A program made the position numbers and the translations under genes. DNA of 35,808 nucleotides from Fervidicella metallireducens AeB (GTDB lineage Bacteria; Bacillota; Clostridia; Clostridiales; Caloramatoraceae): assembly GCF_000601455.1 (NCBI RefSeq), contig NZ_AZQP01000031.1:1-35808 (forward strand), given 5' to 3'. The notes below the pieces were generated by a model, which had not been told where the DNA came from, did no database searches, and saw only the letters and a program-made list of their open reading frames with translations. Of this stretch, positions 7,396-15,369 are shown piece after piece (within the stretch, counting starts at the first letter, position 1; each line of letters begins with the position of its first letter).

Positions 7396-8105
7396 ATGAA
7401 TTTGAATAATGATTTAGTTCCCATCATCAGAAAAGGGGATATAGATAAAGAAGCAACTAAATTTTGCAAAAATACTATCCACAAGGTTTGAAAGAACCAA
7501 TGGCAATACCAGTAGAAGATATTGCAGAGCTTAAAATGGGACTTGAAATAGACTATGTAAATATTGATAGAAACTGCGATATTTTAGGTATGATGATTTT
7601 TTCTGATGGATGTGTTGAACTTTATGATAAGGATACTCAGAAAAATATTGTAAGACAATATAAAAAAGGAACTCTTCTAGTTGAAAGCGATCTTTCTGAA
7701 ATAGCAAATAGAGGCAGAGAAAGGTTTACTGTTACCCATGAAATGGTTCATTGGGACAAGCATCAATTAAGATTTATGACCCTGTCATATAAAGATAAAG
7801 CTATGGCAAAAGCCTGTAGATGTCCTAAACAAAAAGCATACAAGCCTAAAACAGCAGATGAGTGGATAGAGTGGCAGGCTGATAACATAGCAGCAGCAAT
7901 CCTAATGCCAGCAGAAATGTTTAGAATAAAGGCAGAAGAGTTAAGAGGAAGATATAAAGCAGGAAAAAGAATAAACGATTTTTTGTGGAGAGGATTAAGT
8001 CCGGAAATTATTAGAGAATTAATAATTGATGAATTAGCATCTGTGTTTCAAGTATCAAAACAGGCTGCTGGAATAAGATTAAATACTTTGGGAATTTCAA
8101 TATAA
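7396..8105 (+). pseudogene. ImmA/IrrE-family metallopeptidase (second copy), -1 frameshift near the N-terminus
   Basis: ATG 7396 has a strong GGGGATGGGG site and opens MNLNNDLVPIIRKGD, but this frame ends after 31 codons. A second frame starting in the T-run at 7462-7465 carries the rest. Adding one T (TTTT to TTTTT) joins them as ATKFLQKYYPQG and gives 236 residues. The zinc site is in RFTVTHEMVHW and the third-ligand region in DEWIEWQADNIAAAILMP. A TTG at 7464 could start a shorter product but has no ribosome site. Same fold and C-terminal pattern as the copy at 5734, though diverged, so this is not a recent duplication. Confidence 0.85.
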
Positions 8106-8117
8106 AGATGACAGCAG

Positions 8118-8129
8118 GAGCTATAGCTC
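8118..8129. repeat. 12-bp perfect palindrome after the second ImmA gene
   Basis: GAGCTATAGCTC, 13 bp after the stop codon, followed by a T-rich stretch. It could be a small hairpin or a binding site for the XRE protein; nothing more can be said. The stretch 8130-8314 shows no convincing gene; it has an inverted repeat TTTTAAGC/GCTTAAAA near 8250-8275. Confidence 0.4.
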
Positions 8130-8314
8130 GTGTTGTTATTTTGAAACAATATGTTCACATGTAAGCGTGCATAAAACAAATGTATCAATTTTACTCTTGC
8201 ATTATGTTAATGACTAAATGCATACAAGTTATAAAAGTAAGACAAAATTTTTTTAAGCTAAATGTTCGCTTAAAAGCTGACATGACACGATTAGAGAAAA
8301 AGATGGAGGTGCCT

Positions 8315-8542
8315 ATGGTATTAGAAGAAGTGAGAGACAAAGGAAAACATAAAAAGCTATTATTTAAAATTCTTATTGAAGAAGATGCTTTCTTAATATC
8401 AATAAAATGCAGAGAGCATAAGGAACCTGTTTTAATTGATATTAGTTCAGTTATAAGTCCATATGTAGATAAGACGACAATGGTACGAATTAAAGAAGTC
8501 TGTAAGTCTATTTATAAGAAGAAAAGAGAAGAAGCATCTTAA
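8315..8542 (+). CDS. Small basic hypothetical protein
   Basis: 75 residues from ATG 8315, chosen because GGAGGT lies five bases upstream; the open frame reaches back to 8180 but that part lacks a ribosome site and is compositionally odd. Contains KLLFKILIEEDAFLISIK and a Lys-rich C-terminus (CKSIYKKKREEAS). No family recognised. It is the last gene before the long hairpin terminator. Confidence 0.55.
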   Translation: MVLEEVRDKGKHKKLLFKILIEEDAFLISIKCREHKEPVLIDISSVISPYVDKTTMVRIKEVCKSIYKKKREEAS

Positions 8543-8586
8543 ATAATATAAAAATCAAATAAAATCCAATCCCTTGTGAGCTGCTT

Positions 8587-8662
8587 AGATAGCCGGATTG
8601 AAATGTAAATGTGCATTTAAGGATTGTTCCTTAGCACATAACATTTCTCCGGCTATTTTTTA
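8587..8662 (+). terminator. Long multi-segment hairpin with T-tail
   Basis: Nested arms pair in order: ATAGCCGGA/TCCGGCTAT (8589-8597 with 8648-8656), GAAATG/CATTTC (8600-8605 with 8642-8647), ATGTGC/GCACAT (8609-8614 with 8634-8639) and TAAGGA/TCCTTA (8618-8623 with 8628-8633), separated by 2-3 nt bulges, with a T-run after the outer arm. It separates the ImmA cassette from the phage early genes. Far longer than a usual terminator. Confidence 0.8.
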
Positions 8663-8759
8663 TTGCTACAGGAACTAAAATTTTTTAAATAAGCAAAAAG
8701 TCTGCATATTTAACTTTTATTCTTAAATCACAGAGCAAAGGAAAGGGGGTGAGAAAGCG

Positions 8760-9083
8760 ATGGGACCAAATGAAAGACGCATAGAAATCATAGAAAGATT
8801 ATGTCATAGAAGGCAAGACACAATGGCTAACTTAGCAAATGAGTTTGGGGTTAGTATTAGAACCATTAAAAATGATATTGATATCCTATCGCTTTCTTAC
8901 CCGATAGAAACTATTCGAGGACGACATGGTGGAGGTATCAAGATTGCAGATGGCTATAAGTTAAATCAAAAATATTTAAAGCCAGAACAAGTGGAATTAT
9001 TAAAAAGATTAAGTATCCTGCTGTCAGGTGATGACCTTGCCATAATGAATAGCATTATTAAAGACTTTGCTCTAAAAGCATAA
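8760..9083 (+). CDS. Short DeoR/HTH_11-type regulator
   Basis: 107 residues: an N-terminal winged helix-turn-helix (DTMANLANEFGVSIRTIKNDIDIL) with the wing GRHGGGIKI, as in DeoR and WYL regulators, but without the WYL or sugar-binding domain, so only DNA binding is expected. The start has GGAAAGGGGGTGAG upstream. It is the first gene after the long terminator and heads the phage early region, fitting an early-gene regulator. Confidence 0.85.
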   Translation: MGPNERRIEIIERLCHRRQDTMANLANEFGVSIRTIKNDIDILSLSYPIETIRGRHGGGIKIADGYKLNQKYLKPEQVELLKRLSILLSGDDLAIMNSIIKDFALKA

Positions 9084-9103
9084 AAGTGAAGGAGGTGGAA
9101 TTT

Positions 9104-9355
9104 ATGACTGATATAAATTTAGTTCTTGCAGAAGAACTAGAAAGACTTGCAGCAGAATATCGAGCAAAAGCAAAGAACCATACAATAAATGATCAAATAA
9201 GCATTCAAGATATAAGCATGGTGCTAACAGAGAAAATGAAAAAAGGTAAGATAACAGAAATTAAAGCACTATTAAGAAAATATGGTGCAGAGAAGTTGAT
9301 AGAAGTTAAACTTGAAGATTATGCTGATATTTTTGAAGATGCTAAAAAAATATAA
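9104..9355 (+). CDS. Small helical phage protein (paralogue of the 10358 product)
   Basis: 83 residues; ATG 9104 behind GGAGGTGG is preferred over GTG 9086. The C-terminal half (SMVLTEKMKKGKITEIKALLRKYGAEKL) aligns with the C-terminal half of the protein at 10358 (AKLAALSQDGRQTQVKALITEFGAKKL), so the two share a domain common in Bacillota prophages near replication genes. The function is unknown; the N-terminal helix LAEELERLAAEYRAKAK may form a coiled coil. Confidence 0.75.
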   Translation: MTDINLVLAEELERLAAEYRAKAKNHTINDQISIQDISMVLTEKMKKGKITEIKALLRKYGAEKLIEVKLEDYADIFEDAKKI

Positions 9356-9369
9356 GGGAGGAAAAAGGT

Positions 9370-10068
9370 ATGAATGAATTAATTAAAGTAAATTACAGCA
9401 CAGAAGAACCAACAGTATCAGCAAGAGAACTTCATAAGTTTTTGGAAATAGCAACAGAGTTCAGGCATTGGTTTCCAAGGATGTGTGAATACGGGTTTAA
9501 AGAAGGAATAGATTATACCCCGGTCATTTTTGACCACCCTCAAAACCATCAGCCAACAAGAGACTATTGTTTAACAATACCTATGGCAAAAGAAATATGT
9601 ATGATTCAAAGGACTGAAAAAGGGAAAATGGCAAGGCAGTATTTTCTTTCTATTGAAAAGGCATGGAATACACCTGAAATGGTAATGTCAAGAGCTTTGA
9701 AAATGGCGGAGAATCAGATTCAATCTCTAAAATTAGTAAATTCAAGGTTAAACGTTGAAAATGAAATTATGAGACCAAAGGCAGAGTATTTTGATGAACT
9801 GGTAGACAGGAATCTGCTTACTAATTTTAGGGATACAGCAAAAGAATTAAAGATAAAGGAAAAGGACTTTATAGGATTTTTAATTGATAAAAAATATATC
9901 TATCGAGATAAAAAAGGCAAAATCAAACCTTATGCAGATAAAAATAACGGTTTATTTGAAATTAAAGAAGCAAAGAATGAAAAAACCGGTTGGGCAGGCA
10001 CTCAGACCTTGATTACACCAAAAGGGCGCGAAACTTTCAGACTGTTAATCAAAGGAGCAGTAATATAA
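9370..10068 (+). CDS. Phage antirepressor (AntA/AntB N-domain, ANT/KilAC C-domain)
   Basis: 232 residues. The N-terminal ~90 (SARELHKFLEIATEFRHWF, GIDYTPV, TIPMAKEICMIQRTEKG) is an AntA/AntB domain. A linker coiled coil (AENQIQSLKLVNSRLNVEN) leads to a C-terminal ANT/KilAC domain (LLTNFRDTAKELKIKEKDFIGFLIDKKYIY ... TPKGRETF). Such proteins counter the phage repressor during induction. The start has GGGAGGAAAAAGGT upstream. A second antirepressor of another N-domain type lies at 14551. Confidence 0.92.
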   Translation: MNELIKVNYSTEEPTVSARELHKFLEIATEFRHWFPRMCEYGFKEGIDYTPVIFDHPQNHQPTRDYCLTIPMAKEICMIQRTEKGKMARQYFLSIEKAWNTPEMVMSRALKMAENQIQSLKLVNSRLNVENEIMRPKAEYFDELVDRNLLTNFRDTAKELKIKEKDFIGFLIDKKYIYRDKKGKIKPYADKNNGLFEIKEAKNEKTGWAGTQTLITPKGRETFRLLIKGAVI

Positions 10069-10245
10069 ATAAAATTTTAATAATTTGGTTTCCAAACCAT
10101 AGTCCCTATTGGCTAACTATTGAGGAGATATTTAAATGGCAGCCAGAAAAAATTTAAGTAAAATATTAAAAAAATCTGGTTACCAAAATATCATCCTCAT
10201 TGGTTAATAAGTGAAGGGGAAAAGGAGGTGAAATATATGCAGATT
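10069..10245 (+). repeat. Diverged tandem duplication ending in ribosome site plus start codon
   Basis: Copy 1 (~10069-10141) and copy 2 (~10157-10240) share the order A/T-rich AAAAT-TTA, TGGTTNCCAAA, CAT/CCTCATTGG, purine-rich GGAG/GGAGG, then ATG-GCAG or ATG-CAG. Translated, both contain IW(F/L)P(N/K)-H/YHP-WL. The match in both DNA order and peptide suggests a duplicated 5' end of a small gene. Confidence 0.5.
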
Positions 10246-10395
10246 AATAAACACAAAGAACTTCAGGAAGAGATGATAGGTGTTTTAACTGCAATGAGTA
10301 TTGTTTCAAAGAGACTTGCAAATCGTTTATTAGAAATGGAGAAAGGCGGCGATAAAGATGAGAAGGAATCAGCTTTTAAGGGAAATAGCAAATGA
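10237..10395 (+). CDS. 52-residue hypothetical phage protein
   Basis: Small gene with one of the best ribosome sites in the region (AAAGGAGGTGA, 6 bp before ATG 10237). It reads MQINKHKELQEEMIGVL and a helical SIVSKRLANRLLEMEKGG, and overlaps the next gene by 38 bp. The reading frame continues upstream to IWLPKYHPHWL; if one A is missing in the A7 run at 10168-10174, it would join ATG 10136 (GAGGAG site) into an 86-residue protein. No family recognised. Confidence 0.6.
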   Translation: MQINKHKELQEEMIGVLTAMSIVSKRLANRLLEMEKGGDKDEKESAFKGNSK

Positions 10396-10657
10396 TTTAA
10401 GAAATGTTGCAGATACAATTCATAAGCTTTTAGAAGATTTAGATTGTGAACCAAAGGATTCAAAAGAAACAGAAATAAAAGTATCTGCAGTTAAAGAAAT
10501 TACATTAGAGGAAGTCAGGGCAAAGCTTGCAGCACTATCACAAGATGGTAGACAGACTCAGGTGAAAGCACTCATAACAGAGTTTGGAGCTAAGAAATTA
10601 AGTGATATTCCGTCAAGTAAGTACCAAGAGCTTCTTGAGAAAGCAGAGGTGTTGTAA
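10358..10657 (+). CDS. Helical phage protein preceding DUF2800
   Basis: 99 residues: an N-terminal helix (LLREIANDLRNVADTIHKLLEDL), an acidic linker, and a C-terminal domain EVRAKLAALSQDGRQTQ followed by ITEFGAKKLSDIPSSKYQELL, shared with the protein at 9104. Its stop overlaps the next start (TAATG at 10655), so translation is coupled to the DUF2800 gene. This gene pair order is usual in Bacillota phage replication modules; the molecular role is unknown. Confidence 0.85.
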   Translation: MRRNQLLREIANDLRNVADTIHKLLEDLDCEPKDSKETEIKVSAVKEITLEEVRAKLAALSQDGRQTQVKALITEFGAKKLSDIPSSKYQELLEKAEVL

Positions 10658-11806
10658 TGGCAAGTCACGCATTACTTTCTGCATCATCAGCCATAGGTGG
10701 ATGATTTGTACCAAAGCACCAAGACTTGAGGAATCTGTAGAAGAAGAGCAATCTATTTATGCAGCTGAAGGCAGTTTAGCTCACAGCCTTGCTGAAATTA
10801 AGACAGCTGTGGAGATAGGGAAAATATCAAAACAAAAATACTTAAAGAAATTACAGCAGATAAGGTCAGACCCTTTATATACAGAAGAGATGGACAAGGC
10901 AACAGAAATATATAAAGAATTCTGCATTGAAAGATTTAATGAAGCAAAGGCAGCAACAAAGGATGCTGTAATTATGTTAGAACAGCGGCTTGATTACAGT
11001 CCTTGGGTACCAGACGGCTTTGGAACTTCAGATACCACAATTATCAGTGATAAAGTATTAGAAATAATTGACTACAAGCATGGAAAAGGAGTTGCGGTAA
11101 GTGCTTATGAGAATACACAGATGAAGCTGTATGCATTAGGTGCTGTTAATCAGTTTGGATTTTTATATGACCTTGAAACAATCCGCATGACTATCTGCCA
11201 GCCAAGGCTTGACAGTATTTCTACCTTTGAAATGTCTGTAGAAGATTTACTTAAATGGGGTAATGAGGTAGTTAAGCCTAAGGCAGAACTTGCATTTAAA
11301 GGTGAGGGAGATTTTATTGCAGGGGAGCACTGCAGGTTTTGTAAAGTGAAAGCATTCTGCAGGGCAAGAGCTGAGGAGAATATGAAACTTGCCTGCATGG
11401 ATTTTCAAAAACCTTCACTTCTTACAGAGGAAGAGGTTGTAGAAGTATTGACTTCTATAGATAGCTTAATAAACTGGGCAAAAGATGTACAGGAATATGC
11501 TTTAAAACAAGCTGTTGAAGAAAATAAAAAATGGTCTGGAATGAAGCTTGTAGAGGGGAAAGGCACCCGTAAGTTTACTAATGAAGAGGCTGTAATTAAA
11601 GCATTATTAGATGCAGGTTATGACAGTGATGTGGTTTATAAAAAATCAGTTAATACAATCACAAATCTTGAAAAGGCATTGGGAAAGAAAACATTTAATG
11701 AGCTTTTAGGCCCGTATATAACAAAATCTCAGGCAGATTAAAATTAGTGCCTGAAGATGATGACAGGCAGGCTGTTAAAGTTTCACCAGAAGAAGATTTT
11801 AATTAA
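10657..11806 (+). pseudogene. DUF2800 PD-(D/E)xK nuclease-like protein with two -1 frameshifts
   Basis: A Cas4/RecB-like phage protein, probably acting in phage DNA replication or recombination. ATG 10657 starts MASHALLSASSA, but the frame meets TGA after 15 codons; adding one C at 10691-10692 gives ASSAHRWMICTKAPRLEE, the family N-terminus. The body holds GTSD and IIDYKHGKG (nuclease motifs II/III) and a four-Cys C-terminal cluster (CRFCKVKAFCRA) that could bind iron-sulfur. At 11732-11733 a second missing G makes an early TAA at 11741; adding it yields SQGRLKLVPEDDD and ends at TAA 11804-11806, giving 383 residues. Two independent single-base losses in C and G runs in one gene. Confidence 0.88.
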
Positions 11807-11822
11807 TGAGGAGGAAAAAGAT

Positions 11823-12356
11823 ATGGTAAAAATTACAATTGGAACAAAGGAAAACCCAGTAAGATTCAGCTATGCGAATGTGCATCAGCCAGTAAGTGTA
11901 AACGGCAGTGATTTAAAGTATTCTGTCAGCATTATCATACCAAAGTCAGATAAGAAATCAGTAAAGAAAATAAAAGATGCAATTCAAAAAGCTATTGAAG
12001 AAAATAAGGACAAGTTTGGAGGAAAAATTCCTGCAAATCTTAAGACACCCCTTCGTGACGGCGATGTGGACAGAGAAGATGATGAAGCTTATGCAGACAG
12101 CTACTTTATTAATGCCAACAGCAAAATAAAACCGGGAATTGTAGATGGAGATTTGAATCCTATTATAGACCAAAGTGAATTTTACAGCGGCTGCTATGGC
12201 AGAGTGAGTTTAACTTTTTATGGATTTAACGTAAATGGAAATAAAGGAATTGCAGCAGGGCTTCAAAACATTATGAAGACAGCAGACGGTGAACCCCTTG
12301 GAGGAAGAAGCAGTGCAGAGGATGACTTTGCAGATGATGAAGATGTTTTAGGATAA
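11823..12356 (+). CDS. DUF2815 single-stranded-DNA-binding-like protein
   Basis: 177 residues from ATG 11823 (GAGGAGGAAAAAG upstream; the frame's earlier ATGs lie in the DUF2800 tail). VRFSYANVHQP, YSVSIIIPKSDKK, the central DGD/DREDDEAYADSYFINA block and the acidic tail (AEDDFADDEDVLG) are typical of DUF2815. The family is encoded next to DUF2800 and phage PolA; its acidic tail and OB-like strand pattern suggest an SSB role, which is inference. It lies between DUF2800 and polymerase in the standard order. Confidence 0.88.
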   Translation: MVKITIGTKENPVRFSYANVHQPVSVNGSDLKYSVSIIIPKSDKKSVKKIKDAIQKAIEENKDKFGGKIPANLKTPLRDGDVDREDDEAYADSYFINANSKIKPGIVDGDLNPIIDQSEFYSGCYGRVSLTFYGFNVNGNKGIAAGLQNIMKTADGEPLGGRSSAEDDFADDEDVLG

Positions 12357-12360
12357 ATAG

Positions 12361-12389
12361 AGGAGAGATTAACTTTCTCTCCTTCTTTA
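12361..12389 (+). terminator. Hairpin before the polymerase gene
   Basis: AGGAGAGA, 7-nt loop, TCTCTCCT, then TCTTTAT. The short T-tract suggests attenuation or a processing site inside the operon rather than a full stop. Confidence 0.4.
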
Positions 12390-12424
12390 TACAAAGAAGA
12401 ATTAAAAGCAGGTGATAAGAGAAA

Positions 12425-14371
12425 ATGAGAACTTTGAGTATAGATTTAGAAACATTCAGCAGTAAAGACTTAACTAAATGCGGAGTTTATGCCTACTGCG
12501 ACTCTGATGATTTTGAAATATTACTTTTTGCATATGCCTTTGATGATGAAGAGGTAAAGATTATTGACATAGCCCAAGGAGAAGAAATACCTAAAGATAT
12601 TATTGAAGCTTTAACAGACCTCAATGTTATAAAGACAGCTTACAATGCAAATTTTGAAAGAACCTGTTTATCAAAATATCTAAAAATACCTATGTCACCT
12701 AATCAGTGGAGATGCTCGCAGGTTCATGCTTTATCTTTAGGTCTTCCGGGAAGTTTAGAGGGAGCAGCACAATGCTTAAGACTGTCACTGCAGAAAATGA
12801 AGGAAGGTAAAGCACTTATAAAATATTTTTCCATGCCATGCAAACCTTCAAAAGCCAACGGCTTAAGAAACAGAAATATGCCTGAGCATGATATGGAAAA
12901 ATGGCAGATATTTAAAAGTTACTGCAGGCAGGACGTTGAGGTTGAAAGGCTGATAAGAAAGAAACTTGAAGCATTTCCTATCATAGAGTTTGAGCAGAAA
13001 CTATGGGAACTGGATCAAAAGATAAATGATGATGGAGTGTTAATTGATATGCTGCTTGTTAAAAATTCAATAAAAGCAGATAAGGATTTTCAAGAAAAAA
13101 TGTTTAAGGAAGCGGCAAATTTATCTGGACTTGATAATCCAAATAGTCCTGCTCAGATAAAGAAATGGCTGCAGGATAAAGGAATAGAAGTAAACAATCT
13201 TTCTAAAAAGAAAGTTGAAGAGCTTGTATCAGAATCTTCTGATTTAGAAGTAGAACGCATGTTAGAGCTAAGGCAGGCTATGTCAAAAACATCAGTTAAA
13301 AAATATGAGGCTATGGAGCGTTCAATATGCAGGGATGGAAAGATTAGAGGTCTTTTGCAGTTTTATGGGGCAAATAGAACCGGGAGGTGGGCAGGCAGGC
13401 TTGTTCAGATTCATAATCTTCCAAGGAATAAAATGAGTGATTTACATCTGGCAAGAGAACTTTTAAAATCAGGAAATTTTGAAGCACTGGAAATGCTCTT
13501 TGACAGCATACCGGATGTTTTATCCCAGCTTATAAGAACAGCATTTATTCCATCAGATAACAGCAGATTTATAGTTGCAGATTTCAGTGCCATTGAGGCA
13601 AGAGTAATAGCTTGGCTTGCAGGCGAGAAGTGGAGAATGGAGGTATTCAATTCTCATGGAAAAATCTATGAAGCATCTGCAGCTCAGATGTTTAAAGTAC
13701 CAATTGAAACTATTGATAAAGGCAGTCCATTAAGGCAGAAAGGAAAGATTGCAGAACTTGCTCTTGGATATGGAGGATCTATTGGAGCTTTAATTCAAAT
13801 GGGTGCATTAGATATGGGGCTTACAGAAAGTGAACTATCTGAACTTGTAACAGCCTGGAGAAATTCGAATCCTAATATTGTTAAGCTTTGGAGGGATGTA
13901 GAAGAAGCTGCTGTAAAGGCTGTAAAAGAAAAAGCATTAGTAAAAATACAGCATGGTGTTAAGTTCCATTATACAAAAGGTATTTTATTTATTACCCTTC
14001 CTTCAGGACGAGCTCTTTCTTATGTAAGACCTAAGATAGGTGTAGATGAGCGTTTTGGAAAAGAACAGCTTACCTATGAAGGAAACGAGCAGGGAAAGCA
14101 GTGGGGAAGAATTCCAACATATGGGGGCAAGCTTGTGGAAAATATTATTCAGGCAATAGCAAGAGACTGCTTGGCTGAAGCTATGTTAAGGCTTGATAAA
14201 GCAGGATATAAAATAAAATTTCATGTGCATGATGAGGTTATTCTTGAGGCTGAAAACGGCACAGGCTCAAAGGAAGAAGTTGAAAAAATTATGGCTGAGC
14301 CTGTCAGCTGGGCTGAAGGTCTGCCGCTGAAGGCTGACAGTTTTGAGACCTTTTATTATAAAAAAGATTAG
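12425..14371 (+). CDS. Family A DNA polymerase with 3'-5' exonuclease domain
   Basis: 648 residues, full length for phage PolA. The N-terminal DnaQ-like exonuclease has SIDLET (D7, E9) as Exo I and YNANFE as Exo II. The polymerase domain has motif A VADFSAIEAR (D386), motif B KGKIAELALGYGG and motif C HVHDEV (D603). The polymerase and proofreading catalytic residues looked for are present, so it should replicate the phage genome with the VapE protein and the helicase downstream. Translation starts at ATG 12425 after AGGTGATAAGAG. The gene is intact, unlike its neighbours on both sides. Confidence 0.95.
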   Translation: MRTLSIDLETFSSKDLTKCGVYAYCDSDDFEILLFAYAFDDEEVKIIDIAQGEEIPKDIIEALTDLNVIKTAYNANFERTCLSKYLKIPMSPNQWRCSQVHALSLGLPGSLEGAAQCLRLSLQKMKEGKALIKYFSMPCKPSKANGLRNRNMPEHDMEKWQIFKSYCRQDVEVERLIRKKLEAFPIIEFEQKLWELDQKINDDGVLIDMLLVKNSIKADKDFQEKMFKEAANLSGLDNPNSPAQIKKWLQDKGIEVNNLSKKKVEELVSESSDLEVERMLELRQAMSKTSVKKYEAMERSICRDGKIRGLLQFYGANRTGRWAGRLVQIHNLPRNKMSDLHLARELLKSGNFEALEMLFDSIPDVLSQLIRTAFIPSDNSRFIVADFSAIEARVIAWLAGEKWRMEVFNSHGKIYEASAAQMFKVPIETIDKGSPLRQKGKIAELALGYGGSIGALIQMGALDMGLTESELSELVTAWRNSNPNIVKLWRDVEEAAVKAVKEKALVKIQHGVKFHYTKGILFITLPSGRALSYVRPKIGVDERFGKEQLTYEGNEQGKQWGRIPTYGGKLVENIIQAIARDCLAEAMLRLDKAGYKIKFHVHDEVILEAENGTGSKEEVEKIMAEPVSWAEGLPLKADSFETFYYKKD

Positions 14372-14387
14372 AAAGGAGCAGAAATCT

Positions 14388-14558
14388 ATGAACTGGGAAG
14401 ATGATTTTTATGAATCTATTAATAAAGCAGTAAAATGTCCTGCTTGTGGAAGTGAAGCTATGATTAATATGCATATAGAGCATGGAGAAATAGTTGATTA
14501 TTTTTATGAATGTGAATGCGGAAAAATTATAGAACAGGAGGAAATAGAAAATGAATAA
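14388..14558 (+). CDS. Small zinc-ribbon protein
   Basis: 56 residues with CPACGS and, 30 residues on, CECGK: four Cys spaced as a zinc ribbon. ATG 14388 follows AAAGGAG. It overlaps the antirepressor start by 8 bp, hence likely coupled. The role is unknown. Confidence 0.75.
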   Translation: MNWEDDFYESINKAVKCPACGSEAMINMHIEHGEIVDYFYECECGKIIEQEEIENE

Positions 14559-15336
14559 TTTACAGGTATTCAGAAATACAGAGTTTGGTGAGTTGAAGAT
14601 ATTGATTAAGGACAATAAAGAATATTTCCCAGCGACGGAATGTGCAAGGACACTTGGATATAAAAACCCACAGGAAGCAATAAGAATGCACTGTAAAGGG
14701 GTGCGTGAATTCCTCACCCCTACTGAAGGAGGAGAACAGAAGGTTAGATATATTCCAGAAGGAGATCTTTTCAGGCTTATAGTTAAATCAAAATTACCTG
14801 CGGCAGAAAAATTTGAACGTTGGGTATTTGATGAGGTACTGCCTGCCATAAGAAAGCATGGTGTTTATGCAACAGATAAAGTTATAGACGATATTATTGC
14901 AAATCCTGAGCTTGGCATTAAATTATTTACAGAGCTTAAACTTGAGAAAGAAAAAAGAAAACAGCTTGAGCTTGAAAATGCGAAGAACAAACAAATTATC
15001 GGAGAATTAAAACCTAAAGCAACTTACTATGATTTAATACTGCAGAACCAATCGTTAGTTCCTATAAGTAAGATAGCTAAAGACTATGGTATGTCAGGAA
15101 AAGCAATGAATAAACTGCTTCATGATTTAGGGGTGCAGTATAAAATGGGAGATACATGGCTTTTATATCAAAAATATGCACACATGGGATACACTCAATC
15201 AAAAACTCATGCACTTGATTCAGAAAAAAGCGTAATGCATACCTATTGGACTCAAAAAGGAAGATTATTTCTCTATGATCTTTTAAAGAATAAATGCAGC
15301 TTGCTTCCAATAATTGAAAGAACGGTGTCAGCCTAA
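14551..15336 (+). CDS. Phage antirepressor (BRO-N plus ANT/KilAC)
   Basis: 261 residues. The BRO N-domain covers ~1-105 (VFRNTEFGELKILIKDNKEYFPATECARTLGY within positions 6-38; CKGVREFLTPT; PAAEKFERWVFDEVLPAIRKHG). A Lys/Glu-rich helix links to the C-terminal ANT domain (LVPISKIAKDYGMSGKAMNKLL ... TQKGRLFLYDLL). Likely relieves repression during lytic growth. Ribosome site ACAGGAGG upstream. It lies inside the replication operon, a common place for BRO-type antirepressors. Confidence 0.92.
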   Translation: MNNLQVFRNTEFGELKILIKDNKEYFPATECARTLGYKNPQEAIRMHCKGVREFLTPTEGGEQKVRYIPEGDLFRLIVKSKLPAAEKFERWVFDEVLPAIRKHGVYATDKVIDDIIANPELGIKLFTELKLEKEKRKQLELENAKNKQIIGELKPKATYYDLILQNQSLVPISKIAKDYGMSGKAMNKLLHDLGVQYKMGDTWLLYQKYAHMGYTQSKTHALDSEKSVMHTYWTQKGRLFLYDLLKNKCSLLPIIERTVSA

Positions 15337-15369
15337 GGAGATAGAATTTGTGATAATTGGAGGCGAAAG

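Noticed and set aside
14304-14849. 181-codon minus-strand frame
   Set aside because: It overlaps the polymerase end, the Zn-ribbon gene and the BRO antirepressor, all well supported, and has low-complexity Phe/Ser composition.
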